From contig NZ_ML660095.1 of the NCBI RefSeq assembly GCF_007004655.1, positions 1-64,000 on the forward strand: a DNA stretch of 64,000 nucleotides, written 5' to 3'. The translations under genes and the position numbers were made by a program. The notes below the pieces were generated by a model. It had not been told where the DNA came from. It worked only from the letters and a program-made list of their open reading frames with translations, and did no database searches. Each line of letters starts with the position of its first letter. The stretch's first letter is position 1. This DNA is from Exilibacterium tricleocarpae. GTDB taxonomy: Bacteria > Pseudomonadota > Gammaproteobacteria > Pseudomonadales > Cellvibrionaceae. Shown here one piece after another: positions 34,536 through 40,263 of the stretch.

Positions 34536-34608
34536 GGTGACCGACGAGATTCGAACTCGCAAAGACCTGGATCACAGCCAGGGGCGTCTACCATTCCGCC
34601 ACGGCCAC
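34536..34608 (-). tRNA. tRNA-His(GTG)
   Basis: Acceptor GTGGCCG/CGGTCAC, anticodon loop CTGTGAT, T loop TTCGAAT, discriminator C as in His tRNAs. The 3' end reads CCCT, so CCA is not encoded. Confidence 0.88.
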
Positions 34609-34632
34609 ACCTAAGTGTTCTCTTTTTTGAAT

Positions 34633-34708
34633 TGGCACTCCCGGCTGGGTTCAAACCAGCATCACTTTGTTTCGAAGACAAGTGCTCTATCCATTGAGCT
34701 ACGGAAGC
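34633..34708 (-). tRNA. tRNA-Arg(TCG)
   Basis: Acceptor GCTTCCG/CGGGAGT, anticodon loop CTTCGAA, T arm GCTGG-TTTGAAC-CCAGC, CCA encoded. Confidence 0.88.
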
Positions 34709-34715
34709 AAAGAAT

Positions 34716-34808
34716 TGGTCCGCCCGGTAGGACTTGAACCTACACCTGTCGGCTCGGCGTGCCCTTTGGGTATAAAAGGCCGATGCGCTACCATTACGCC
34801 ACGAGCGG
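34716..34808 (-). tRNA. tRNA-Lys(TTT)-like with 18-nt insertion in the anticodon arm
   Basis: Acceptor CCGCTCG/CGGGCGG, T arm GTAGG-TTCAAGT-CCTAC and CCA are intact. The anticodon stem is TCGGC/GCCGA, but its loop is CTTTTAT plus 18 extra nt ending in a second GCCGA. Reading TTT assumes the first seven bases are the true loop. Confidence 0.65.
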
Positions 34809-34825
34809 AAAAACAAAAAATAAAT

Positions 34826-34901
34826 TGGCGCTCGATGCAGGATTCAAACCTGCATTACCGGCTTCGCACGCCAGCGTTTTCTTCTATTAAACTAATCGAG
34901 C
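34826..34901 (-). tRNA. tRNA-Arg(GCG)
   Basis: Perfect acceptor GCTCGAT/ATCGAGC, anticodon stem CTGGC/GCCGG with loop GTGCGAA, T loop TTTGAAT, CCA. GCG is an unusual anticodon: bacteria normally read CGN with ACG. The D loop lacks GG. Confidence 0.8.
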
Positions 34902-34905
34902 AAAT

Positions 34906-34981
34906 TGGGGCTCACGGACAGGATTTGAACCGTCATCATCTTCCTTACAAGGGAAGTGCTTTACCGTTAAGCGACGTGAGC
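34906..34981 (-). tRNA. tRNA-Thr(TGT)
   Basis: Acceptor GCTCACG/CGTGAGC, anticodon stem CTTCC/GGAAG with loop CTTGTAA, T loop TTCAAAT, CCA. Confidence 0.88.
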
Positions 34982-34999
34982 ATTCTTTTAAAAATAAAG

Positions 35000-35089
35000 T
35001 GGTAGACGTGAATGGACCGCGGCGGCGGACCGCTTGAACCACTGTATCCTGTGTGTAAAACAGGTGCTCTCCCATTGAGCTGCACGTCC
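35000..35089 (-). tRNA. tRNA-Val(TAC) with 16-nt insertion in the T arm
   Basis: Acceptor GGACGTG/CACGTCT, anticodon stem CCTGT/ACAGG with loop TTTACAC, CCA. Between the T loop and the 3' T-stem strand lie 16 extra bases (35016-35031, plus strand accgcggcggcggacc), nearly the same as in the Tyr tRNA at 36338. Confidence 0.8.
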
Positions 35090-35096
35090 ATTAAAT

Positions 35097-35174
35097 TGGT
35101 CCGGGTACTAGGATTCGAACCTAGGGCCTCTTGCTCCCAAAGCAAGCGCTCTTCGCAAACTGAGCTACACCCGG
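35097..35174 (-). tRNA. tRNA-Pro(TGG), copy 1
   Basis: Acceptor CCGGGTG/TACCCGG, anticodon stem CTTGC/GCAAG with loop TTTGGGA, T arm CTAGG-TTCGAAT-CCTAG, CCA. Confidence 0.9.
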
Positions 35175-35195
35175 AAATAAAATAAATAAAAAAAT

Positions 35196-35269
35196 TGGAG
35201 CGGCATCAGGGAATCGAACCCTGTTCCTCTGCTTGGAAGACAGGTACCTCACCATTCGGTCAATGCCGC
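35196..35269 (-). tRNA. tRNA-Gly(TCC)
   Basis: Acceptor GCGGCAT/ATGCCGC, loop CTTCCAA, T arm CAGGG-TTCGATT-CCCTG, CCA. One mismatch in the anticodon stem. Confidence 0.88.
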
Positions 35270-35277
35270 AATTTAAT

Positions 35278-35355
35278 TGGTCTAGGTGGTAGGATTTGAA
35301 CCTACGGCCGCCCGGCTCCAAACCGGCCACGCTCACCAGACTGCGCTACACCCAG
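35278..35355 (-). tRNA. tRNA-Pro(TGG), copy 2
   Basis: Acceptor CTGGGTG/CACCTAG, loop TTTGGAG within a GCCGG/CCGGG stem, T arm GTAGG-TTCAAAT-CCTAC, CCA. Sequence differs from copy 1 throughout, so it is not a recent duplicate. Confidence 0.8.
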
Positions 35356-35379
35356 AATAACCTTTTGTTAAAACGAGTT

Positions 35380-35458
35380 TGGCGGTTCGTACGGGATTCA
35401 AACCCGTGATCCCTCGGCTGACAACCGAGTGCTTTAAATCTGGCTAAGCTAACGAACC
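35380..35458 (-). tRNA. tRNA-Asp(GTC)
   Basis: Perfect acceptor GGTTCGT/ACGAACC, anticodon stem CTCGG/CCGAG with loop TTGTCAG, T arm ACGGG-TTTGAAT-CCCGT, CCA. Confidence 0.88.
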
Positions 35459-35464
35459 GAAAAT

Positions 35465-35609
35465 TGGTGGAGACCGTCGGATTAATTTGATTGGATCAAA
35501 TTAAAACAGCTTTGCTGTCCGAAGGGTGAAAGCCAGGACGGCTTGAGTTAATCGAACCGACCTCACAATGCTTGCAAAGCATCGTCGCCCCCGTGGTACA
35601 TGGGCCCCC
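35465..35609 (-). tRNA. tRNA-Ala(TGC) with 69-nt structured insertion in the T arm
   Basis: Acceptor GGGGGCC/GGTCTCC, anticodon stem GATGC/GCATT with loop TTTGCAA, T stem GTCGG/CCGAC and CCA are present. Between T loop and 3' T stem are 69 extra bases (35481-35549) that fold into stems: TTAATTTGAT/ATCAAATTAA (a 10-bp stem whose first base lies just outside or at the edge of the insert), ACAGC/GCTGT and AAGCC/GGCTT. The D arm is poor. Confidence 0.7.
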
Positions 35610-35614
35610 GAAAT

Positions 35615-35690
35615 TGGAGCACGAGGCCGGATTCAAACCGGCGTAATACGGGGTTTGCAATCCCGCGCATATTCTCTCTGCCACTCGTGC
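35615..35690 (-). tRNA. tRNA-Cys(GCA)
   Basis: Perfect acceptor GCACGAG/CTCGTGC, loop TTGCAAA, T arm GCCGG-TTTGAAT-CCGGC, CCA. One mismatch at the base of the anticodon loop. Confidence 0.87.
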
Positions 35691-35703
35691 ATAACTTTTA
35701 ATT

Positions 35704-35794
35704 TGGCAGCAGCGCCAGGATTTGAACGGCACGGGCCGCCCCGCTGAAATATGTGAGTCAAAGTCACGTGTGTTGCCAGTTACACCACACTGCT
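35704..35794 (-). tRNA. tRNA-Gln(TTG) with 16-nt insertion in the T stem
   Basis: Acceptor AGCAGTG/CGCTGCT, loop CTTTGAC, T loop TTCAAAT, CCA. The 5' T-stem strand is split by 16 bases (35728-35743, plus strand ggcacgggccgccccg); removing them restores TCAGG/CCTGG. Confidence 0.78.
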
Positions 35795-35801
35795 TCTTAA
35801 T

Positions 35802-35877
35802 TGGTCGTGGAGGGTGGGCTTGAACCACCAACATCGATTTTATGAAAATCGCATTTTGCCGATTAAACTACTCCACG
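35802..35877 (-). tRNA. tRNA-Met(CAT)
   Basis: Acceptor CGTGGAG/CTCCACG, stem CGATT/AATCG with loop TTCATAA, T arm GGTGG-TTCAAGC-CCACC, CCA. An Ile tRNA with modified C34 cannot be excluded. Confidence 0.85.
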
Positions 35878-35882
35878 AGTTT

Positions 35883-35961
35883 TGGTACAGGCGGTGAGAT
35901 TCGAACTCACAAAAAAGCGATGTTTGAAAACGCCATGTCTGCCAATTGCAATCACGCCTGC
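35883..35961 (-). tRNA. tRNA-Leu(CAA)
   Basis: Acceptor GCAGGCG/CGCCTGT, CAA in the anticodon loop, T arm GTGAG-TTCGAAT-CTCAC, CCA. The variable arm is short for a Leu tRNA (class II tRNAs normally have a long one). Confidence 0.82.
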
Positions 35962-35968
35962 ATTAAAA

Positions 35969-36045
35969 TGGTACCCAGCCCCAGAGTCGAACTGGGAACA
36001 CCCTGGTTCTAAGCCAGGCGCCTCTGCCAATTGGGCTAGCTGGGC
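35969..36045 (-). tRNA. tRNA-Leu(TAG)
   Basis: Acceptor GCCCAGC/GCTGGGT, stem CCTGG/CCAGG with loop CTTAGAA, T loop TTCGACT, CCA. Short variable arm, as in the other Leu tRNAs of the array. Confidence 0.86.
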
Positions 36046-36052
36046 TTTAAAT

Positions 36053-36129
36053 TGGTACTCCGAGCGAGAGTCGAACTCGCAACAAACCGATTTTAAGTCG
36101 GTCATGTCTTCCAATTGCATCATCGGAGC
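36053..36129 (-). tRNA. tRNA-Leu(TAA)
   Basis: Acceptor GCTCCGA/TCGGAGT, stem ACCGA/TCGGT with loop CTTAAAA, T arm GCGAG-TTCGACT-CTCGC, CCA. Short variable arm. Confidence 0.86.
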
Positions 36130-36135
36130 ATTTGT

Positions 36136-36225
36136 TGGAAGAAGGTGGAGGAGTCGAACACCAGCCGTATCTCTACAACTCGCCGGTTTTCAAGACCGGT
36201 TGTCCGCCACTGGACCGCACCTTCC
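36136..36225 (-). tRNA. tRNA-Ser(TGA), T stem disrupted
   Basis: Acceptor GGAAGGT/ACCTTCT, stem CCGGT/ACCGG with loop CTTGAAA, CCA. The 5' T-stem strand does not pair with CCTCC unless about 11 bases (36160-36170) are removed, so it may carry a shorter version of the insertions seen in its neighbours. Confidence 0.75.
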
Positions 36226-36237
36226 AAGTAATCAAAT

Positions 36238-36328
36238 TGGCGGAAGCGAAGAGATTCGAACTCTTGAAGCAACTTTCGTCACTTGCCGGTTTAGCAAACC
36301 GGTGCCTTCACCGCTCGGCCACACTTCC
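36238..36328 (-). tRNA. tRNA-Ser(GCT)
   Basis: Class II tRNA with a normal long variable arm, acceptor GGAAGTG/CGCTTCC, loop TTGCTAA within CCGGT-type stem, T arm AAGAG-TTCGAAT-CTCTT, CCA. Confidence 0.9.
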
Positions 36329-36337
36329 ATTTAAAAT

Positions 36338-36437
36338 TGGTGGGGAAGGTAGGACCGCAGCGGCGGACCGTTCGAACCTACGTTTCAAAATTATCCTGAT
36401 TTACAGTCAGGCCTCGTTGCCACTTGAGTACTTCCCA
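36338..36437 (-). tRNA. tRNA-Tyr(GTA) with 16-nt insertion in the T arm
   Basis: Stem CCTGA/TCAGG with loop CTGTAAA, T stem GTAGG/CCTAC, CCA. Between T loop and 3' T stem are 16 bases (36354-36369, plus strand accgcagcggcggacc), identical at 15 of 16 positions to the insertion in tRNA-Val and at the same structural site. Confidence 0.82.
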
Positions 36438-36442
36438 TAAAT

Positions 36443-36517
36443 TGGCTGCACAGGCAGGGATCGAACCTGCGACATCTCGCTTAACAGGCGAGTGCTTTAC
36501 CACTCAGCTACTGTGCA
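36443..36517 (-). tRNA. tRNA-Asn(GTT)
   Basis: Acceptor TGCACAG/CTGTGCA, stem CTCGC/GCGAG with loop CTGTTAA, T arm GCAGG-TTCGATC-CCTGC, CCA. Confidence 0.9.
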
Positions 36518-36524
36518 ATAAATT

Positions 36525-36600
36525 TGGTGTAGAGAACCGGAATTGAACCGGGATCTCCTGGGCTTCAACCAGGCGCTCTCGCCATTTGAGCTATCTCTAC
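36525..36600 (-). tRNA. tRNA-Phe(GAA), array copy
   Basis: Acceptor GTAGAGA/TCTCTAC, stem CCTGG/CCAGG with loop TTGAAGC, T loop TTCAATT, CCA. Different sequence from the backbone tRNA-Phe at 38489. Confidence 0.9.
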
Positions 36601-36605
36601 AAATT

Positions 36606-36695
36606 TGGTTGCGGGGAGCCGGCTGGGGTCGCACTCGACTTGCACCGACGTCACGGGCTTATGAAACCCGCATGATTCTGCTTCACTATCCCGCT
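36606..36695 (-). tRNA. Initiator-like tRNA-Met(CAT) with 15-nt insertion in the T arm
   Basis: The 3' end CCCCGCAACCA and an unpaired first acceptor position are initiator features, as is the GGG-rich anticodon stem (CGGGT/GCCCG, loop TTCATAA). Between T loop (TGCAAGT, itself altered) and 3' T stem are 15 extra bases (36623-36637, plus strand ctggggtcgcactcg). Confidence 0.72.
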
Positions 36696-36701
36696 TTTAA
36701 T

Positions 36702-36776
36702 TGGCACGCCGAGTAGGATTTGAACCCACATCTTCTGGTTTTGGAGACCAACGCTTTTCCATTAAGCTATCGACGT
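36702..36776 (-). tRNA. tRNA-Trp(CCA)
   Basis: Acceptor ACGTCGA/TCGGCGT, loop CTCCAAA in a TTGGT/ACCAG stem, T arm GTGGG-TTCAAAT-CCTAC, encoded CCA end. Confidence 0.88.
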
Positions 36777-36782
36777 AACACT

Positions 36783-37022
36783 TGGTGGACATGGCGGGAT
36801 TAGAACGGGGCGGCCTTCCGTACGCGAAAGGAAACAACTGAGGCATTACTCTCAGCCAAGCTAATTACTTGGAAAACGCGCGCCAGCTGACACCCGCCGT
36901 AGAGCATCGAGCCTGCATCCTCAACCATGCGTAATAGCTTATTTCAGTAACCTCCGGTTTTACCCGGCTACCCTTAACCTAATCGTTTTTGGTAGTGGTT
37001 CTCCATTCTCGCCTGCATGCCC
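36783..37022 (-). ncRNA. 240-nt RNA closed by a tRNA-like acceptor stem
   Basis: The 3' end CATGTCC-A-CCA pairs with GGGCATG at 37022-37016 (7 bp), the spacing of a tRNA acceptor but 240 nt apart. A T-loop-like TTCTAAT with 3' stem CCCGC precedes it; the 5' T-stem strand is replaced by GC-rich sequence like that in the Gln and Met insertions. Inside are ACCGG and CTGAG stems. It does not match tmRNA 5' or 3' ends. It may be a tRNA with a large insertion, or a Y-RNA-like molecule. Anticodon cannot be assigned. Confidence 0.5.
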
Positions 37023-37029
37023 AAAAAAT

Positions 37030-37104
37030 TGGTATCCCTAGCCGGACTCGAACCGGCGCTGCCTGATAGAAAGTCAGGAGTCCTCACCACTAGACCATAG
37101 GGAC
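37030..37104 (-). tRNA. tRNA-Glu(TTC)
   Basis: Acceptor GTCCCTA/TAGGGAT, stem CCTGA/TCAGG with loop CTTTCTA, T arm GCCGG-TTCGAGT-CCGGC, CCA. Confidence 0.9.
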
Positions 37105-37106
37105 AT

Positions 37107-37180
37107 TGGTTGGCAGAGTAGGTTTTCACCTACATCTACTCGGTTATCAGCCGAGGGCTTTGCTATTAAGCTACCTGCCA
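37107..37180 (-). tRNA. tRNA-Ile(GAT) with abnormal T loop
   Basis: Acceptor TGGCAGG/TCTGCCA, stem CTCGG/CCGAG with loop CTGATAA, CCA. The T loop reads TGAAAAC instead of TTCRANY, so the usual D/T-loop contact is lost. First gene of the main block in transcription order. Confidence 0.82.
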
Positions 37181-37200
37181 AAAAAAGCGACCACATTGTT

Positions 37201-37229
37201 AAAAAACCGATACCGTGTCGGTGGGTATC
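37201..37229 (-). terminator. Terminator-like hairpin just upstream of tRNA-Ile
   Basis: On the minus strand CCGA...TCGG followed by six T. It precedes the tRNA block, so it would end a transcript coming from the right or act as an attenuator. Confidence 0.45.
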
Positions 37230-37374
37230 ACACCTAAATAAAATTGTTTCCGCACATCCATTGCGCGTTTAGCAATTCCATTTGCTAGAAACAAAAATCG
37301 CAATCCGTGCGAGTACTACTCCATAAAGTTCCGCTTTAGCATCCAGCTTTCGCGAATTCGTTCTTCCTGAAACG

Positions 37375-37405
37375 AAAAAACCCCGATTGTTGCCAACCGG
37401 GGTTT
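37375..37405 (-). terminator. Rho-independent terminator
   Basis: Minus-strand AAACCCCG...CGGGGTTT (8 bp) followed by TTTTT. It would end the transcript of the isolated tRNA-Met at 37893. The remaining bases of 37181-37892 are AT-rich with no gene that I can support; they probably hold the promoter of the tRNA block. Confidence 0.7.
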
Positions 37406-37892
37406 CTCTAATTCACCGGAAGGCACAGCCTTCCGTTATTGAAAGCTGCTTACATTAGTTTGCTATCACCAAAAGTTATGCAGGGACGTTCTAGCCCACT
37501 GCGGAGTACATTTGTATCTATGGACGTTGTGGACCAGTCCGATAAATAAAAATGCTTGCTATGTTGCTGATAATTAAAATTCATAATTCTTTACTTACTG
37601 TTTTTGTTCGTGTTGCGAATCTGTTTTAAACGATACGTGCTGATTTTTTTCTTTGCAAATTTAATTTTTTTGTGATTTTTGGGTGTATTCCCGAACGTTA
37701 TATAGCGTTATTTTTTTTAGGCCGAGCAATCCCCTGTTGCAACTTATGGCAAAATTACGAGAAGGGGGCATCGGAGAAAAATTGACTAAAATTCAAATTT
37801 TCCCTACCGGTTAAAACACGCTATTCATCTATAAAAAAATGTTCTAAGCCTCAATTAAAATAAATCTCTCTTTCCTGTTGATTTCCTAAATT

Positions 37893-37982
37893 TGGTGGCC
37901 CGTGAGAGAGTCGAAGCGAAGCGTCGCCCCGGTCTGTAACCGGCTTATGAGGCCAGCGTTCTAACCGTTGAACTAACGGCCC
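37893..37982 (-). tRNA. tRNA-Met(CAT)-like with 16-nt insertion in the T arm
   Basis: Acceptor GGGCCGT/ACGGGCC, stem CTGGC/GCCGG with loop CTCATAA, T loop TTCGACT, CCA. Immediately 5' of the T loop lie 16 bases (37916-37931, plus strand gcgaagcgtcgccccg); its last seven bases CGCCCCG are shared with the Gln insertion. Set apart from the main block by 700 nt. Confidence 0.72.
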
Positions 37983-38011
37983 AATTTTTAAATTTTCATT
38001 TCCTTCAGGCG

Positions 38012-38050
38012 AAAAAAAACCCGAAAAGCGTATTTCGCCTTCCGGGTTTT
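38012..38050 (-). terminator. Rho-independent terminator at the island's right side
   Basis: Minus-strand AAAACCCG...CGGGTTTT with an inner GGCGAAA/TTTCGCC stem, followed by eight T. It would stop a transcript entering from tRNA-Phe or from 38051-38230. The gap 37983-38488 otherwise holds only a repeated GCGTCGACACT (about 38331 and 38401) flanking a CTGCGGCT/AGCCGCAG hairpin. Confidence 0.65.
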
Positions 38051-38488
38051 CTGTATGAATACTTAAACTAAAGCTGGAAGGCCTATTGCCTACCAGATTC
38101 TTCGTCTAGCAGGCAAATTGTGGACGTGCGAGATCCTCCTGTGGATTACATATCATCCCGGGCGTCCAGATATAAAAACTGCCGTGCTTTGAACGTAGTA
38201 AAGTCATTACCGTCTCAAATTTGGTTTGCGCGTATTATAGGCTGGGAAGTCGTAAAATCAAGATTCGAGTTGCCGCCTAAATAAGGTTGACTCAATCAGG
38301 TGTTGGGCTGGTTCTGCTTTTAGACCCCGGGCGTCGACACTTGTTTAACCGCCGCTGCGGCTTTGATGATGTGGAGCCGCAGGTCAAACCGGAAAAACGG
38401 CGTCGACACTCTGTCGCCACTTTGAGGGCTCACTGTCTTTCGAGACCTTAGTGTGACTTCGCAACAATATGGTTTTTAAGGGGTTGTT

Positions 38489-38564
38489 TGGTGCCCAGAG
38501 GCGGAATCGAACCACCGACACGAGGATTTTCAGTCCACTGCTCTACCGACTGAGCTATCTGGGC
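38489..38564 (-). tRNA. tRNA-Phe(GAA), backbone copy
   Basis: Fully canonical: acceptor GCCCAGA/TCTGGGC, D arm, loop CTGAAAA, T arm GGTGG-TTCGATT-CCGCC, CCA. It lies at the border of the AT-rich island, next to yggX-mutY. Confidence 0.97.
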
Positions 38565-38669
38565 AAAGAGCTTGACGCCTGCAGGATGCAAGGCCGACAA
38601 AGCTGAAGAGGCGCGTATTAAACCCGTTCAGCCGCCCCGAGTCAAGGCCGCCCGGGGCCATTTGCGGAC

Positions 38670-38942
38670 TTATTGTTGCGGTGGCACATAGCCCTCTGCG
38701 GCGTCGTATTCCTCACCCGACAGGAACTTCTGCATTTGCTCGCTGAGGTAGGTGCGGGCGGTCATATCCATCATATTGAGGTGCTTTTCGTTGATCAGCA
38801 TGGTCTGATGACGCATCCACTCCTGCCAGGCCTGGCGCGAGACATTGTCGAAAATATCCTGCCCCTTGGGGCCCGGGTACGGGGGAGCTTCCAGACCTTC
38901 CATCTGTTGCTGGTACTTGCGGCAAAATACGGTGCGGGACAT
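38670..38942 (-). CDS. yggX: Probable Fe(2+)-trafficking protein YggX
   Basis: 90 aa, the standard length. '[56 protein letters not shown]' matches YggX closely, including the N-terminal Cys. It protects Fe-S enzymes from oxidation. Directly downstream of mutY (a Fe-S protein) in the same direction, the conserved arrangement. Confidence 0.96.
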   Translation of the reverse strand: MSRTVFCRKYQQQMEGLEAPPYPGPKGQDIFDNVSRQAWQEWMRHQTMLINEKHLNMMDMTARTYLSEQMQKFLSGEEYDAAEGYVPPQQ

Positions 38943-38985
38943 GGGCGATACCTTTTGGTTGTCGACTGGCTGTTCGGGTTCGATC

Positions 38986-40080
38986 TCAGTCCGCGGGCTC
39001 GAGATCGGTGATGGGCTCGAGACCGGCGAGCTGCTCCAACAGGCGCTTGACCGGCGCCGCCAGCCCCAGGGCCTCGGGACGCCGAACGTTATACCAGACT
39101 GACCGACCCGCCGCCATGATCCGGTCCGGCTCCCGGTTCAGTTGCAGCAGCACCGGGGTAATGTCCAGGTGAAAGTGACTGAAGGTGTGCCGGTAACTGT
39201 CCCAGGTTTCGCGCTCGGCGAGCATCAGGTCGTGGTCGCGGCAATAGTCTTCCGGACTCTCCTCAGCGGGCAGCTCCGGAAAACTCCAGAGCCCGCCCCA
39301 AATACCCTGCGGCGGGCGCCGTTGCAGCAACAGCTCGCCGCCGGGATTGCGCAGCATCAGCATTTGTACCTGCCTGACGGGCAGTTCCTTCTTCGGTTTT
39401 TTACCCGGATAGTCGGCGGGGTTACCTTGCCGGTAAGCCTGGCAGCCGTCTTTGAGGGGGCACAAACCGCAGGCGGGTTTGCCGCGCGAGCAAAGCGTTG
39501 CCCCGAGGTCCATCATCGCCTGGGTGTAGTCACCGTTGCGGCGCTTTGGCGTGTAGGCCTCGGCATGCTCCCAAAGCTGCTTGAGCACACTGCTTTTGCC
39601 CGGCCAGCCGGACACCGCGTGAAAACGTGCCAGCACCCGTTTGACATTGCCGTCCAGTATCGGGGCGGACTTGCCGTAGGCAATACTGCAGATGGCCCCG
39701 GCAGTGGAGCGGCCGATACCCGGCAACTCACTCAGCTGCTCTACGGTGTCGGGGAATTCGCCGCCATATTGCTCTACCACCACCGCAGCGCAGCGGTGCA
39801 GGTTGCGCGCCCGCGCATAGTATCCCAGCCCGGTCCACAGGTGCAGCACCTCGTCGACCGGTGCGGCAGCCAGGGTGGCGACGGTCGGGAAGGTCTGCAT
39901 AAAGCGCTCGAAATAGGGAATTACCGTATTCACCTGGGTCTGTTGCAGCATGATCTCGGAGACCCAGACGCGGTAAGCGTTGATATCCCGCTGCCAGGGC
40001 AGGTGCTTGCGCCCGTGCTGATCGAACCAGGCCAGTACGACTTTTGAGAACAATTGTGGTTGCATAGGCTGTGACGACAT
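38986..40080 (-). CDS. mutY: Adenine DNA glycosylase MutY
   Basis: 364 aa from the ATG at 40080; an ATG at 40065 is equally possible, while the frame upstream to 40200 has no family similarity. Removes adenine opposite 8-oxoguanine. Helix-hairpin-helix '[18 protein letters not shown]' with the catalytic Asp in '[10 protein letters not shown]', four-Cys cluster '[17 protein letters not shown]', and a C-terminal Nudix-like domain ('[20 protein letters not shown]'). Overlaps nothing; yggX follows. Confidence 0.95.
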   Translation of the reverse strand: MSSQPMQPQLFSKVVLAWFDQHGRKHLPWQRDINAYRVWVSEIMLQQTQVNTVIPYFERFMQTFPTVATLAAAPVDEVLHLWTGLGYYARARNLHRCAAVVVEQYGGEFPDTVEQLSELPGIGRSTAGAICSIAYGKSAPILDGNVKRVLARFHAVSGWPGKSSVLKQLWEHAEAYTPKRRNGDYTQAMMDLGATLCSRGKPACGLCPLKDGCQAYRQGNPADYPGKKPKKELPVRQVQMLMLRNPGGELLLQRRPPQGIWGGLWSFPELPAEESPEDYCRDHDLMLAERETWDSYRHTFSHFHLDITPVLLQLNREPDRIMAAGRSVWYNVRRPEALGLAAPVKRLLEQLAGLEPITDLEPAD

Positions 40081-40179
40081 TGCCGACTGCGGCGCAGGTT
40101 GGTTGACGGCGGCCAGTGTGGATAGCTGTTTGATCGAGGTCAAGCCCGCAGCGCCTTTTCCCGATAAATGTTTGCTTAT

Positions 40180-40198
40180 GAGAATAAGAATACTTATC
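40180..40198. promoter_or_regulatory. Probable Fur box
   Basis: GAGAATAAGAATACTTATC agrees with the 19-bp Fur consensus at 14 positions. It lies 66 nt upstream of the iron-binding-protein start and between divergent mutY and the importer. Confidence 0.7.
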
Positions 40199-40263
40199 AT
40201 CTTTGCTTTTCGCGGCGCCGACCCGGCGTTGCGACATACTGCTTTGAAGTAAGGGGGCCATGG

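Noticed and set aside
35882-36440. Open frames of 100-150 codons through the tRNA array
   Set aside because: They read across complete tRNA genes, repeating the T-arm sequence as 'FELTK..', 'SNEHP..' motifs; not protein.
36783-37022. tmRNA (ssrA)
   Set aside because: The GGTGGA...GCGGG 3' look is superficial: no GGGGxTGATTxTGGxTTCGAC 5' end, no recognisable tag frame, and only 240 nt.
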